Assembly (NCBI RefSeq): GCF_027271155.1
Contig: NZ_CP114542.1
Span: 1,240,001-1,304,000, forward strand
Direction of reading: 5' to 3'
Length of the DNA: 64,000 nucleotides
Source: Brevundimonas subvibrioides
GTDB lineage: Bacteria; Pseudomonadota; Alphaproteobacteria; Caulobacterales; Caulobacteraceae
Under the pieces are notes generated by a model. That model did no database searches. It was not told the origin of the DNA and saw nothing but the letters and a program-made list of their open reading frames with translations. The translations under genes and the position numbers were made by a program. This document shows positions 28,694-39,000 of this stretch, in pieces (the first letter of the stretch is position 1; the number at the start of each line of letters is the position of its first letter).

Positions 28694-28856
28694 GGCGGGC
28701 GAGCGCATCGTTAACCTCCTGAAATAAAACGGCTCTTTCCCGGCTTCTATGCCTGTCGGCCATATTCGCCGGGCTGCACGGAGGTTGGAGGCGTCGCGCG
28801 CTTCCCACGCCCGTGCCCCCGGCCTATAGCCCCTGCCTTTACCGGAGCCGCCCGCC

Positions 28857-29969
28857 GTGCCTTTTCCCTTCACCCTGACTGCGACCGAAGGGCGCGCCCG
28901 GACCGGCGTGCTGACGACGCCGCGCGGCGACATTCGCACGCCCGCCTTCATGCCCGTGGGCACGGCCGCGACGGTCAAGGCGATGAGCGTGGACCAGGTG
29001 AAGGCGACGGGGGCCGACATCATCCTGGGCAATACCTATCACCTGATGCTGCGCCCGGGGCCCGAGCGGATGGAGCGGCTGGGCGGGCTGCACGCCTTCA
29101 TGGGCTGGGACAGGCCGATCCTCACGGATTCGGGCGGGTTCCAGGTCATGTCCCTGGCCGGCATATCGAAGGTGAAGGAGGAGGCGGTGACCTTCTCCAG
29201 CCACATCGACGGATCGAAACACGTCCTGTCGCCCGAGCGCTCGATCGAGATCCAGGCCGACCGGATCGGGGCCGATATCTCCATGCAGCTGGACGAATGC
29301 GTCGCCTGGCCGGCCGAGGAATCCCGAGCGCGGGCCGCCATGGAACGGTCGGCGCGATGGGGGGCGCGATCAAGGGTCGCGTTCGGGACGCGGGAGACGC
29401 AGGGTCTGTTCGGCATCCAGCAGGGATCGACCTTCGAGGCCCTGCGGCGCGAGTCGTCCGAGCGGCTGATCGAGATCGGCTTCGACGGCTATGCCATCGG
29501 CGGCCTGGCGGTGGGGGAGGGGCACCAGGCGATGTGCGAGGTGCTGGACTATGCGCCCGACATGCTGCCCGCCGACCGGCCGCGCTATCTGATGGGGGTC
29601 GGCAAGCCGGTCGATCTGGTCGAGGCGGTCTGGCGCGGGGTCGACATGTTCGACTGCGTCCTGCCGACGCGGGCCGGCCGCCACGGTCAGGCCTGGACTT
29701 GGGACGGGCCGATCAATCTGAAGAATGCGAAATTCGCCGAGGATCGCACGCCGCTGGATCCCTCGATCGACTGCATCGCCTCATCCGGCCATTCGAAAGC
29801 CTATCTGCATCACCTGATCCGCGCCGACGAGATCCTCGGCAAGACCCTGCTGAGCTGGCACAACATCGCCTTCTATCAGGCCCTGACGGCAGCGATGCGC
29901 GACGCCATTGCCCAAGGCCGGTTCGAGGCGTGGCGCAAGGCCTTTCACGCGCGGCATGTGTCGAACTGA
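28857..29969 (+). CDS. tgt: tRNA-guanine transglycosylase (queuine synthesis)
   Basis: Exchanges guanine-34 for preQ1 in GUN-anticodon tRNAs (370 aa). The active site is intact: D91 in ILTDSGGFQ and nucleophile D266 in MFDCVLPTR. The C-terminal zinc site is not: the normal C-x-C-x2-C...H reads I304-D-C306-I-A-S309...H335, so two of the three cysteines are lost although the surrounding PLDP and KAYLHHL motifs align without gaps. The start is GTG at 28857. No queA is next to it. Confidence 0.94.
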   Translation: MPFPFTLTATEGRARTGVLTTPRGDIRTPAFMPVGTAATVKAMSVDQVKATGADIILGNTYHLMLRPGPERMERLGGLHAFMGWDRPILTDSGGFQVMSLAGISKVKEEAVTFSSHIDGSKHVLSPERSIEIQADRIGADISMQLDECVAWPAEESRARAAMERSARWGARSRVAFGTRETQGLFGIQQGSTFEALRRESSERLIEIGFDGYAIGGLAVGEGHQAMCEVLDYAPDMLPADRPRYLMGVGKPVDLVEAVWRGVDMFDCVLPTRAGRHGQAWTWDGPINLKNAKFAEDRTPLDPSIDCIASSGHSKAYLHHLIRADEILGKTLLSWHNIAFYQALTAAMRDAIAQGRFEAWRKAFHARHVSN

Positions 29970-29984
29970 GCGGCCTCCTGCTTT

Positions 29985-30026
29985 CGTCATCCCCCGGTCT
30001 GCGCTTCGCTTCGCCGGAGGATGACG
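29985..30026 (+). repeat. Short GTCATCC-type inverted repeat
   Basis: CGTCATCC at 29985-29992 and GGATGACG at 30019-30026 bound a GC-rich loop containing GCGCTTCGCTTCGCCGG. It is the same family of ends as the large repeat near 39.4 kb. Confidence 0.7.
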
Positions 30027-30030
30027 ACAT

Positions 30031-30070
30031 GAAAAACGGCCCCGGAGCGATCCGGGGCCGTTCGGTTTTC
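30031..30070 (+). terminator. Bidirectional terminator between tgt and the YdcH-like gene
   Basis: The perfect stem AACGGCCCCGGA/TCCGGGGCCGTT (30035-30062) with a GCGA loop has T-rich flanks in both directions (CGGTTTTC on plus, GTTTTTC on minus), so it can end both convergent transcripts. Confidence 0.88.
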
Positions 30071-30086
30071 TGACGGAGACCCGGGG

Positions 30087-30260
30087 CTAGCCTGCCCTGG
30101 CCTCCAGACTGGTGATTTCTTCCTTCAGGCGGAGCTTTCTTCGTTTCAGCTCCCTGACCTGCAACTCATCCACGGCCGGTCGACTGAACTCCCGCTGGAT
30201 CGTCTCGTCCAGCTGGCGGTGACGGTTTCCCAGTTCGCGGATACGAGCTTCGATGGTCAT
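30087..30260 (-). CDS. YdcH-like (DUF465) small protein
   Basis: A 57-aa protein made of one charged coiled coil, with the DUF465 pattern RIRELGNRHRQLDETIQRE ... LKRRKLRLKEEI. The ATG at 30260 has GGAGG 8-9 bases upstream. Function of the family is unknown. A second member lies at 31526-31750, on the other side of ubiX. Confidence 0.82.
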   Translation of the reverse strand: MTIEARIRELGNRHRQLDETIQREFSRPAVDELQVRELKRRKLRLKEEITSLEARAG

Positions 30261-30386
30261 GGCTTGCGCCTCCATGTCTAAGGGACCACACAGTGAGCGC
30301 CCGGATTGGCGGTCTGTGAAATCACGGTTCGGTGACGTAAACGGACCGTTAAAATCTTCCGGGCACCGATCAGCCTGACCCCCAAT

Positions 30387-31007
30387 TTGGACCATGATGT
30401 GAACGGAGCCGTACGCAACCCGCCGAGCCGACTGGTGGTCGGCATTTCGGGCGCATCGGGCGTGATCTATGGCGCGCGGGTGCTGGATGCGCTGAACGAA
30501 CTGGGTGTCGAGAGCCACCTGGTCGTCACGCGCGCGGCCCTGCTCACATTGTCGCAGGAAACCGATCTGACGCCCGACGAACTGACGGCAAAGGCGAGCG
30601 TGCTTCACAGGCTGAACGACGTCGGCGCGACCATCGCCTCGGGCTCGTTCCGGACCCTGGGCATGATCGTGGCCCCCTGTTCGGTACGGACGATGAGCGA
30701 GATCGCCACGGGTGTGACGTCGACCCTGCTGACGCGGGCGGCAGACGTGGTGCTGAAGGAGCGCCGCCCTCTGGTGCTGATGGTGCGCGAGACGCCGTTC
30801 CACCTGGGCCACCTGCGGACCATGACGGCCCTGACCGAGATGGGGGCGGTCATCGCGCCGCCGTTGCCGGCCTTCTATGCGCGGCCCGAGACCATCGCCG
30901 ACATCGTGGACCAGTCGGTCGGGCGGGCGCTGGACCTGTTCGGACTGGACTGGGGATCGGTGCGGCGCTGGGACGGGCTGAAGGGTCCGGCGGCCGAAGA
31001 GGCATGA
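30387..31007 (+). CDS. ubiX: Flavin prenyltransferase UbiX
   Basis: Makes the prenylated FMN cofactor used by UbiD-type decarboxylases (206 aa). Family motifs are VVGISGASGVIYGARVLDAL near the start, ASGSFRTLGMIVAPCSVRTMSEIATG and LKERRPLVLMVRETPFHLGHL. The start is TTG at 30387 or GTG at 30399; neither has a strong ribosome site. The stop overlaps the next gene (ATGA). No ubiD is visible in the window. Confidence 0.94.
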   Translation: MDHDVNGAVRNPPSRLVVGISGASGVIYGARVLDALNELGVESHLVVTRAALLTLSQETDLTPDELTAKASVLHRLNDVGATIASGSFRTLGMIVAPCSVRTMSEIATGVTSTLLTRAADVVLKERRPLVLMVRETPFHLGHLRTMTALTEMGAVIAPPLPAFYARPETIADIVDQSVGRALDLFGLDWGSVRRWDGLKGPAAEEA

Positions 31008-31486
31008 GCGAAGGGTCCGACGGCGGTCTGTGGGCCTGGGCACTGACCGCCTATCGCGCGCCGGGCGTGTCCGAAGCGTGCCTCGGCCTTCAGGATGTGA
31101 ACGGGCAGAATGTGCCCCTGCTGCTCTGGGCGGCGTGGGCGGCAAGCACGGGTCGGGCGCTGGACGAGGATACGGTCGAGGCGGCCTGCGACGCCGCGCG
31201 CGCGTGGGACCGGGTCGCGGTGACCCCGCTGCGGGCCGTGCGGCGGACCCTGAAACTGCCGGTACCGGACATCGACGATACGGCGCGCGAGGCGCTGCGG
31301 GATCAGGTCAAGGCGGTCGAACTGGCGGCTGAGCGACATCTGCTGGCCGGACTCGAGGGTCTGGCAGCGACGGTCGAGGGCCCGCCGCGGCCGGCGATCG
31401 AGGGTCTGGTGGCGGTGGCCAGGGCGTGGAGCCGGGTCGTGCCGCGCCCGGCGCTGATCGCGCTTTCCGAACGGCTTCCGGCATGA
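31004..31486 (+). CDS. TIGR02444/DUF2390 family protein
   Basis: A 160-aa, mostly helical cytoplasmic protein beginning LWAWALTAYRAPGVSEACL and containing LQDVNGQNVPLLLWAAWAA, the hallmark of the TIGR02444 family. Its function is unknown. It is translationally coupled to ubiX through ATGA, so the two are co-expressed. Confidence 0.8.
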   Translation: MSEGSDGGLWAWALTAYRAPGVSEACLGLQDVNGQNVPLLLWAAWAASTGRALDEDTVEAACDAARAWDRVAVTPLRAVRRTLKLPVPDIDDTAREALRDQVKAVELAAERHLLAGLEGLAATVEGPPRPAIEGLVAVARAWSRVVPRPALIALSERLPA

Positions 31487-31525
31487 CCGACGAAGCGCTA
31501 TAAGCCGCCGCGCGCAGGGTATCCG

Positions 31526-31750
31526 ATGAACGACGATCAACCGTTTCTGACCGAGGAAGAACTGGCGCTGCATGCCCAGGTCAAGCTGCTGCGGCTGGAG
31601 CATTCCGACCTCGACGCCTCGATCGAGGCCCTGTCGCACATGCCGATCCCCGACCAGCTGCTGATCGCCCGGCTGAAGCGCAAGAAGCTGTCCCTGCGCG
31701 ACGAGATCGTGAAGATCGAAAGCCGGATTCTGCCCGATATCATCGCCTGA
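31526..31750 (+). CDS. YdcH-like (DUF465) small protein, second copy
   Basis: A 74-aa charged helical protein with EEELALHAQVKLLRLEHSDL and LKRKKLSLRDEIVKIE, matching DUF465. It resembles the protein at 30087-30260 in its basic C-terminal helix but is longer. Function unknown; possibly in one transcription unit with ubiX and the DUF2390 gene. Confidence 0.82.
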   Translation: MNDDQPFLTEEELALHAQVKLLRLEHSDLDASIEALSHMPIPDQLLIARLKRKKLSLRDEIVKIESRILPDIIA

Positions 31751-31758
31751 GTTCGCTG

Positions 31759-31838
31759 GACTCCCTGAGTCCAACGCAGTGCATCCATGCTATTGAATTC
31801 TATACAATTGTACGCGTTGCACCCGGTTTTTCTGAGTC
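31759..31838. other. Intergenic segment with three GANTC sites and an A/T-rich core
   Basis: Between two convergent genes, GACTC (31759-31763), GAGTC (31767-31771, together forming the palindrome GGACTCCCTGAGTCC) and GAGTC (31834-31838) surround a locally A/T-rich stretch (TATTGAATTCTATACAATTGT). GANTC is the CcrM methylation site of Caulobacterales. No gene is seen here. Confidence 0.5.
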
Positions 31839-31908
31839 CATTTCTGACGCCTGGGCGACCTTGGCCGCAAGCGTTCAGAAACGCGCCTAATCATCTGAAA
31901 AACAGGGG

Positions 31909-32529
31909 CTATCGCCCGCGCTTCCTCACCCACATGGCCGCATCAGCTTCGGCCAGCCAGGTCTCGACGTCCGTCTGGCCGGCGAAGGCCCGGACGCCGA
32001 AGGAGCCGGCCAGGGGCGCGGGCCGGTCGTCGTAGCGGAAGTCGGCCTCTTCCAGCGCCGCCGTCAGCCCGGCGGCCTTCTCGCGGCCCTCGTCGATACC
32101 GGCGTTCAGCAGCAGCAGGCCGAACTCGTCGCCGCCCAGGCGTCCGACGGCATCGGTGGCGCGCACATTGTCCAGCAGCAGCCCGGCCACGCGCACGAGG
32201 GCGGCGTCGCCCGCGGCGTGACCCAGACGGTCATTGACCCCCTTGAACCCGTCGAGGTCGAGATACAGCAGGACGGCGGGAACCTTGTAGCGGCTGCAGT
32301 AGGCCATGGTCCGCTGCATGGCCGCAACGAAGCCGCGCCGGTTCAGGACCGGGGTCAGGACGTCGTGGTCGGCCGCGGCCTCGGCCGCTTCGGCGCGGGC
32401 CCGCAGGGTCGCAACCTCGGCGCGGAGGCGGGCGATCTCGGCCCGGGGATCAAGCCCGCTGTCGATGTCGGCGTCGTCGGTCACGAGGGGCGAAGGCTCC
32501 GGGGGGCGCGACTCAGACGGATGAGGCAC
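31909..32529 (-). CDS. GGDEF-domain diguanylate cyclase
   Basis: A 206-aa protein with a short disordered N-terminus, a coiled coil (residues ~28-55, EIARLRAEVATLRARAEAAE) and one GGDEF domain. The active motif GGDEF is intact in RLGGDEFGLLL, and an RxxD inhibitory site (RATD) lies five residues before it, so it probably makes c-di-GMP with product inhibition. It has no membrane or sensor domain, only the coiled coil for dimerisation. Divergent from purE. Confidence 0.9.
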   Translation of the reverse strand: MPHPSESRPPEPSPLVTDDADIDSGLDPRAEIARLRAEVATLRARAEAAEAAADHDVLTPVLNRRGFVAAMQRTMAYCSRYKVPAVLLYLDLDGFKGVNDRLGHAAGDAALVRVAGLLLDNVRATDAVGRLGGDEFGLLLLNAGIDEGREKAAGLTAALEEADFRYDDRPAPLAGSFGVRAFAGQTDVETWLAEADAAMWVRKRGR

Positions 32530-32611
32530 AGTCCTAGGCTAACGCCGTCAGTTGCGGGCGCAACGTGCGTGCTGTAACCGGCCGCTTTCGTAGCCAGGGG
32601 CCTCATCGACC

Positions 32612-33103
32612 ATGACGACGACGACCGCGCCGGTGGCGATCATCATGGGCAGCCGCTCGGACTGGCCGACAATGAAACACGCGGCCGACGCGCTGGATCG
32701 GCTGGGCGTGGCCTGGGACGCGCGGGTGATCTCCGCGCACCGGACACCCCGGCGCCTCTATGAGTTCGCGACCACGGCCCGGGTGGCGGGATTCAAGGTC
32801 ATCATCGCGGGCGCAGGCGGGGCCGCGCACCTGCCGGGCATGGCGGCGTCCATGACGCCCCTGCCGGTGCTGGGCGTGCCGGTGCAGTCAAGGGCGCTGA
32901 AGGGGCTCGATAGCCTGCTCTCCATCGTCCAGATGCCGGGCGGGGTGCCCGTGGCCACCCTGGCCATAGGCGAGGCGGGGGCGAAGAATGCGGGCATTCT
33001 GGCGGCGCAGATCCTGGCCCTGTCCGATGACGATCTGGCCGGTCGGCTGGAGGCCTTCCTTGAGGCCCAGACCGAGGCCGTGCACGAGACGGTCGAGGAC
33101 TGA
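32612..33103 (+). CDS. purE: N5-carboxyaminoimidazole ribonucleotide mutase PurE
   Basis: Class I PurE (163 aa) converts N5-CAIR to CAIR in purine synthesis. It has [33 protein letters not shown] and [16 protein letters not shown]. It is followed without a gap by purK, its pathway partner, whose presence confirms the N5-CAIR route. Confidence 0.97.
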   Translation: MTTTTAPVAIIMGSRSDWPTMKHAADALDRLGVAWDARVISAHRTPRRLYEFATTARVAGFKVIIAGAGGAAHLPGMAASMTPLPVLGVPVQSRALKGLDSLLSIVQMPGGVPVATLAIGEAGAKNAGILAAQILALSDDDLAGRLEAFLEAQTEAVHETVED

Positions 33104-34198
33104 TTGAGCGCCGTGTCCGATCCTTCTCCCCTGGCCCCGGGATCGACGCTCGGGATCCTCGGCGGCGGCCAGCTGGGCCGGATGCTGTCGCAGGCGGCTT
33201 CGCGCCTGGGGTTCGACGTCGTCATCCTGGACCCGGAGGAGAACAGTCCGGCGGGGCGGGTCTCGCGCGGCCAGATCGTCGCCGCCTATGACGATCCGAC
33301 GGCGCTGAACGTGTTCGGCCGGGTCTGCGACGTGGTGACCTTCGAGTTCGAGAACGTCCCCGCCAGTTCGGTCGAGCGCCTGGCGGCGGCCGGGGCCCTG
33401 GTCGCGCCGGGACCGACGGCCCTGGCTGTGGCCCAGGACCGGGTGGACGAAAAGACCTTTCTGAACGCCGTCGGCGCGTCGACGGTCGGCTTCGTCGCCG
33501 TCGAGGATCTGGACGACCTGATGGCCGGGCTGGAGACGCTCGGCCTGCCCGCGCTGCTGAAGACCCGCCGCGACGGCTATGACGGCAAGGGCCAGGTCTG
33601 GATCAGGTCGGCGAAACAGGCCGGGGCTGCGCTGGCGTCGCTGGGCGGGCGGCCTGCTATCCTGGAGGCCCGGGCCCCGTTCATCCGGGAGCTTTCGATC
33701 ATCGCCGCGCGCGGCCGGGACGGGTCGGTCGCGGTCTATCCGCTGGGCGAGAACCGACATTCGGGCGGCGTCCTGCGGACCACCCGGGCCCCGGCCGGGC
33801 TCGACAGGAAGACGGAGCGGCGTGCCCGGGCGATCGCGGCGGCCGTTCTTGATGGGCTGGCCTATGTCGGGGTGATCGGCATCGAGCTGTTCGATCTGGG
33901 GGGCGGCACGCTTCTGGTCAACGAGATCGCGCCGCGTGTGCACAATACCGGGCACTGGACCCAGGACGGCTGCATCTGCGACCAGTTCGAGCAGCATATC
34001 CGCGCCATCGCGGGCTGGCCTCTGGGGCCGACGGCGGCCCATGCAAGGGTCGAAATGACCAATCTGCTCGGCGACGAGGTGAATCAGTGGTCCCGCGTCG
34101 TCGCCCGCGCCGACCAGCGGCTGCATCTGTACGGCAAGACCGACGCCCGGCCCGGTCGCAAGATGGGCCACGTCAACCGGGTACGACCCCTGGGCTGA
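33104..34198 (+). CDS. purK: N5-carboxyaminoimidazole ribonucleotide synthase PurK
   Basis: An ATP-grasp enzyme (364 aa) that carboxylates AIR to N5-CAIR. Motifs are LGILGGGQLGRMLSQAA, KTRRDGYDGKGQVWI, GENRHSGGVL and NEIAPRVHNTGHWT. The start is TTG at 33104 directly after the purE stop; GTG at 33113 is an alternative. Confidence 0.96.
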   Translation: MSAVSDPSPLAPGSTLGILGGGQLGRMLSQAASRLGFDVVILDPEENSPAGRVSRGQIVAAYDDPTALNVFGRVCDVVTFEFENVPASSVERLAAAGALVAPGPTALAVAQDRVDEKTFLNAVGASTVGFVAVEDLDDLMAGLETLGLPALLKTRRDGYDGKGQVWIRSAKQAGAALASLGGRPAILEARAPFIRELSIIAARGRDGSVAVYPLGENRHSGGVLRTTRAPAGLDRKTERRARAIAAAVLDGLAYVGVIGIELFDLGGGTLLVNEIAPRVHNTGHWTQDGCICDQFEQHIRAIAGWPLGPTAAHARVEMTNLLGDEVNQWSRVVARADQRLHLYGKTDARPGRKMGHVNRVRPLG

Positions 34199-34268
34199 GG
34201 CCCTGAACATCTGGACCGCATCGGTCGGCGGATGCTAGATCACACGCGTCCGGGGAGAACATATCGCC

Positions 34269-34751
34269 ATGCGCATCGGTCTCTATCCGGGCACCTTCGA
34301 TCCCGTCACCAACGGGCATATGGACATCATCGGCCGGGCCGTGAAGCTGGTGGACCGGCTGGTGATCGGCGTGGCCCAGAACGACGACAAGGGGCCGCTG
34401 TTCACCACTGCCGAGCGCGTGGAGATGGTGCGGGCCGAGGTCGCGGGTCTGGGAGGCGACATCGATGTCCAGCCGTTCTCGACCCTGCTGATGCATTTCG
34501 CCGAGCGGCTGAACGCCAACGTCATCGTGCGGGGCCTGCGCGCCGTGGCGGATTTCGAATACGAATTCCAGATGACGGCCATGAACCAGCGCCTCAATGA
34601 CGACATCGAGACCGTGTTCCTGATGGCCGATCCGCGCCACCAGGCGATCGCCTCGCGGCTGGTCAAGGAGATCGCCGGGCTGGATGGCAACATCGAAAGC
34701 TTCGTCAGCCCCGCCGTCGCCGCCGCCGTGCGCGAGCGGGTCAAACGCTAA
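34269..34751 (+). CDS. coaD: Phosphopantetheine adenylyltransferase
   Basis: The fourth enzyme of CoA synthesis (160 aa), a nucleotidyltransferase with the TxGH motif in YPGTFDPVTNGHMDII and RGLRAVADFEYEFQM, where substrate-binding Arg and Asp are expected. The usual ISS(T/S) motif appears as IASRLVKEIAGLDGN. Upstream of two cyclophilin genes, with 7 bases to the next start. Confidence 0.97.
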   Translation: MRIGLYPGTFDPVTNGHMDIIGRAVKLVDRLVIGVAQNDDKGPLFTTAERVEMVRAEVAGLGGDIDVQPFSTLLMHFAERLNANVIVRGLRAVADFEYEFQMTAMNQRLNDDIETVFLMADPRHQAIASRLVKEIAGLDGNIESFVSPAVAAAVRERVKR

Positions 34752-34758
34752 CCCCAGG

Positions 34759-35630
34759 ATGCCTCGCTTGAAGCTCACGCCGTTCGCCGTCGCCGCCGTC
34801 CTCTCGGTCCTGATGCCCGCCGTCGCGTCGGCGCAGACCGGCCCCGCACCCGCCGCCACGGACTGGCGGACGGTCGCGCCCGAGAACCTGCTGGTCATCG
34901 ATACGTCCAGGGGGCGGATCCTGGTGGAGCTGGATCCGCTGGTGGCCCCCAACCATGTCGTCCGCATCCGCACCCTGGCCGATCAGGGCTTCTATGACGG
35001 ACTGACGTTCCACCGCGTGCTGACAGGCTTCATGGCCCAGACCGGCGACCCCCTGGGGACCGGGGCAGGCGGGTCGGAGCTGCCGGATATCGCAGGGGAA
35101 TTCAGCTTTCGGCGCGGCCGGGATGCCGGTTTCGCTCCTGTCGAGGGCGATTCCGGGACGGGTCTTTTCGGTTTCATCCATTCGATCCCCGTCCTGACCC
35201 AGCCCGACGCGCAGATGATGGTCACGTCGGACTTCAAGACCACCGCCACCGGTTTGTTCTGTGGCGGAGTCGTGGGGATGGCCCGCGCCGGCAGCCCCGA
35301 CAGCGCCAACAGCCAGTTTTTCCTGATGATGGCTCCGAATGCCACTCTGAACGGAACCTACACTGTCTTCGGGCGGGTGGTCTCGGGGCTGGAGGTGGTC
35401 AGCCGTCTGAAGGCCGGTCCGGCGAGCGAGGACGGCAAGGTCGCCGACAACCCCGACACCATGACCCATGTCCGCACGGCCTCCGCCCTGCCGGAGGCGG
35501 AACGTCCGACGGTGCAGGTTCTGGATCCGCGTTCGCCGGCCTTTCAGGCCCATGTGGCCGAGGCGCGCAGGGCCCGGGGCACGACCTTCAACGTTTGCGA
35601 CGTGCAGCCCGTGACCGAGGTGATCGCTCC

Positions 35631-35634
<4 letters not shown>
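34759..35634 (+). CDS. Periplasmic peptidyl-prolyl isomerase (cyclophilin), copy 1
   Basis: A cyclophilin-type PPIase (291 aa) with signal peptide (cleavage near VASA-Q). Catalytic core: TFHRVLTGFMAQTGDPLGTG and DSANSQFFLM with GMARAG. An insertion (~residues 125-165) between core blocks and a C-terminal extension after the core set it apart from small cyclophilins. The ATG at 34759 gives the signal peptide. It overlaps the next gene by ATGA; that gene is a paralogue with the same layout. Confidence 0.92.
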
Positions 35635-36521
<887 letters not shown>

Positions 36522-37748
36522 GGCCGACCCCGGCCGCGTCCGCGCCGCCGCCGTACGGGTCGTCTGGCCAGACGCATCTGCTGCAGCAGCAGGCCCTCGC
36601 GCAGGCCGCGATCGGCGACGCGGACACGCTCGCTGGGCCAGGCGCGCTGGACGGCATCCAGGATCGCGGCACCCGCCAGCACCAGGTCGGCGCGGTCTGG
36701 CCCGATGCACGACTCGGCGGCGCGACCCGTGGGCCCCATGGCCTTCAGCCGGTCGGCCGCCGCGTCGCAATCGGCCCGCGTCATCCACAGGCCATCGACC
36801 CGGTCGCGCTGATAGCGGGGCAGGTTCAGGTGCACGCCCGCCAGGGAGGTGATCGCGCCGGAGGTCCCCACGAGGTGGCCTTGGCCGCCCTCATACAGGC
36901 GCCGGAATTCCGGATCCTCGAATCCGTCGGCGGCCAGGGCTGCGGACATGTCGGCCACCATGGCCTCGTACCAGGCCTGACCCGACCCCTCAGGCTCGGG
37001 ATGGCGCTCGGCCAGGGTGACGACGCCCAGCGGCACCGACAGCCAGGCCGCCGTCTTCATCTCGCTGCCCGACTTGCGCAGCCAGGACAGTTCGGTCGAT
37101 CCGCCGCCGACGTCGATGACCAGGACGGCCTCCGCCGCCGGGTCGAACAGGTTCAGACAGCCTTCGACCGACAGGCGGGCCTCCTCGACCGGATCGATGA
37201 TGCGAAGCTTCAGCCCGGTGCCCTTGCGCACCCGCTCCACGAAGGCGGCTCCGTTCTCGGCCTGGCGACAGGCCTGGGTGGCGACCGCGATCAGACGGCT
37301 GGAGTCGACGCCGCGCCGGATCACCCGGTCGGCGCACTGGGCCAGGGCGTCATAGGCGCGATCCATGGCCGCCTCGTCCAGGCGACCGGTGCGCGACAGA
37401 CCCTCGCCCAGACGCACGATCCGGCTGAAGCTGTCGACCACACGAAAGCCGTCCCGCGCCGGACGCGCGATCAGCAGACGGCAGTTGTTGGTCCCCAGAT
37501 CAAGCGCGCCATAGACGGGGCCGTCGCGAGCCGACGCATCCCCGTTCCACGCCCGCTGGACCCGGGACCGTTCGTCGCGCCGTCGTGGCGCGCCGTCGGG
37601 TGCCGGCATGGGCCGAACTTTCACATGGGCGCAACCGGGAAGGGCGCCCGTCCCGATCAGCCTAATGCGCGTTGATCGTCCGTGCCAAGCCTATCTGACG
37701 CCAGGATGAACGGATCTGACAGCGTCCCGCTCAGGCCGGCCGTCGTAC

Positions 37749-38072
37749 ATGAGGGTCATGACCCAGTCCCTGACTGCCAAATTCGGCCTCGGCCAGATCG
37801 TGCGCCACCGCGAGGACTCGTTTCGCGGGGTCGTGGTCGATGTCGACCCTGTCTATGCCGGCCCCGCCAGCGAGCCCGGCCCGGACCAGCGGGACCAGCC
37901 CTTCTATCGCGTCCTGGCCATGGGCGAGGACACAGGCTTCCTGGTCTATGCCGCCGAGGCGGTGCTGGAGCCCGACACGGAGATCGCCCCGATGAATGCC
38001 GCCGATCGCGCCCGGTGGTTCACCATCGACGCCGCCGGCCACCACGCACCGAGGGCCCAGCCCATTCATTGA
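37749..38072 (+). CDS. hspQ: Heat shock protein HspQ
   Basis: A 107-aa hemimethylated-DNA-binding/HspQ family protein with TAKFGLGQIVRHREDSFRG and VVVDVDPVY, and QPFYRVLA later. In enterobacteria HspQ is a specificity enhancer of Lon protease. The start is ATG at 37749 or 37758. It lies 53 bases ahead of phhA. Confidence 0.88.
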   Translation: MRVMTQSLTAKFGLGQIVRHREDSFRGVVVDVDPVYAGPASEPGPDQRDQPFYRVLAMGEDTGFLVYAAEAVLEPDTEIAPMNAADRARWFTIDAAGHHAPRAQPIH

Positions 38073-38124
38073 CGCTTGGAGGGCGGGCGGGGGGCCTCTA
38101 GATTGGGGGGCAGGGAGTTTCGCC

Positions 38125-39000
38125 ATGGCCGATTTCGAACACGTCTTTCAAAGCCCACCCGAAGGCGCGGCCGCCGACTGGACGATCAGCCAGAACTGGC
38201 GGGCCTATACCCAGGTCGAGCACGACACCTGGGACACCCTGTACGCGCGGCAGATGGAGATTCTGCCCGGTAGGGCCGCCGACGCCTTCATGAAGGGGCT
38301 TAACGCGCTGGACCTGAACACCGGCGGTATCCCGGATTTCGCCCTGATGAATCCGAAGCTGAAGGCCCTGACCGGCTGGACTGTGGTGTGCGTGCCCGGA
38401 TTGGTGCCGGACGAGGTGTTCTTCGACCACCTGGCCAACCGGCGCTTCCCGTCGGGGCAGTTCATCCGCAAGGCCGACCAGCTGGATTACCTGCAGGAAC
38501 CGGACATCTTCCACGACGTCTTCGGCCATGTGCCGATGCTGACCGACCCCGACTTCGCCGACTATATGCAGGCCTATGGCAAGGGTGGGCAGCGGGCACA
38601 GAGCCTGGGCATGCTGAGGAACCTGGCCCGGCTGTACTGGTATACGGTCGAGTTCGGCCTGATCGACCAGGGCGAGGGCCTGCGGATCTACGGCGCGGGC
38701 ATCGTGTCCTCGGCGTCCGAGAGCGTGTTCGCGCTGGAGGACCCATCGCCCAACCGCATCGCCTTCGACCTGGAGCGGATCATGCGGACCGACTATCGCA
38801 TCGACGACTTCCAGCAGGTCTATTTCGTCATCCCCTCGATCGAGGCCCTGAACGACGCGACGCTGGAAGACTTCGGCCCGATCTACGACCGGCTGAAGGG
38901 CCAGACCGACATCGGCATCACGGCCATCCAGCCTTACGACCGGGTCGTCACGCGCGGTACACAGGCCTATGCGGCCAAGGGCGGGAGGTTCGCGGCATGA
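38125..39000 (+). CDS. phhA: Phenylalanine-4-hydroxylase
   Basis: A pterin-dependent, Fe(II) hydroxylase (291 aa) converting Phe to Tyr. Iron ligands are the two His in IFHDVFGHVPML and the Glu in YWYTVEFGLI. The bacterial core is complete, without a regulatory ACT domain. The ATG at 38125 follows CAGGGAG; the longer upstream frame overlaps hspQ. The stop overlaps the next gene (ATGA). Confidence 0.96.
   Translation: MADFEHVFQSPPEGAAADWTISQNWRAYTQVEHDTWDTLYARQMEILPGRAADAFMKGLNALDLNTGGIPDFALMNPKLKALTGWTVVCVPGLVPDEVFFDHLANRRFPSGQFIRKADQLDYLQEPDIFHDVFGHVPMLTDPDFADYMQAYGKGGQRAQSLGMLRNLARLYWYTVEFGLIDQGEGLRIYGAGIVSSASESVFALEDPSPNRIAFDLERIMRTDYRIDDFQQVYFVIPSIEALNDATLEDFGPIYDRLKGQTDIGITAIQPYDRVVTRGTQAYAAKGGRFAA

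Noticed and set aside
31751..31908. Replication origin in the A/T-rich gap
   Set aside because: No DnaA box cluster or CtrA TTAA-N7-TTAA sites, and no usual origin neighbours.
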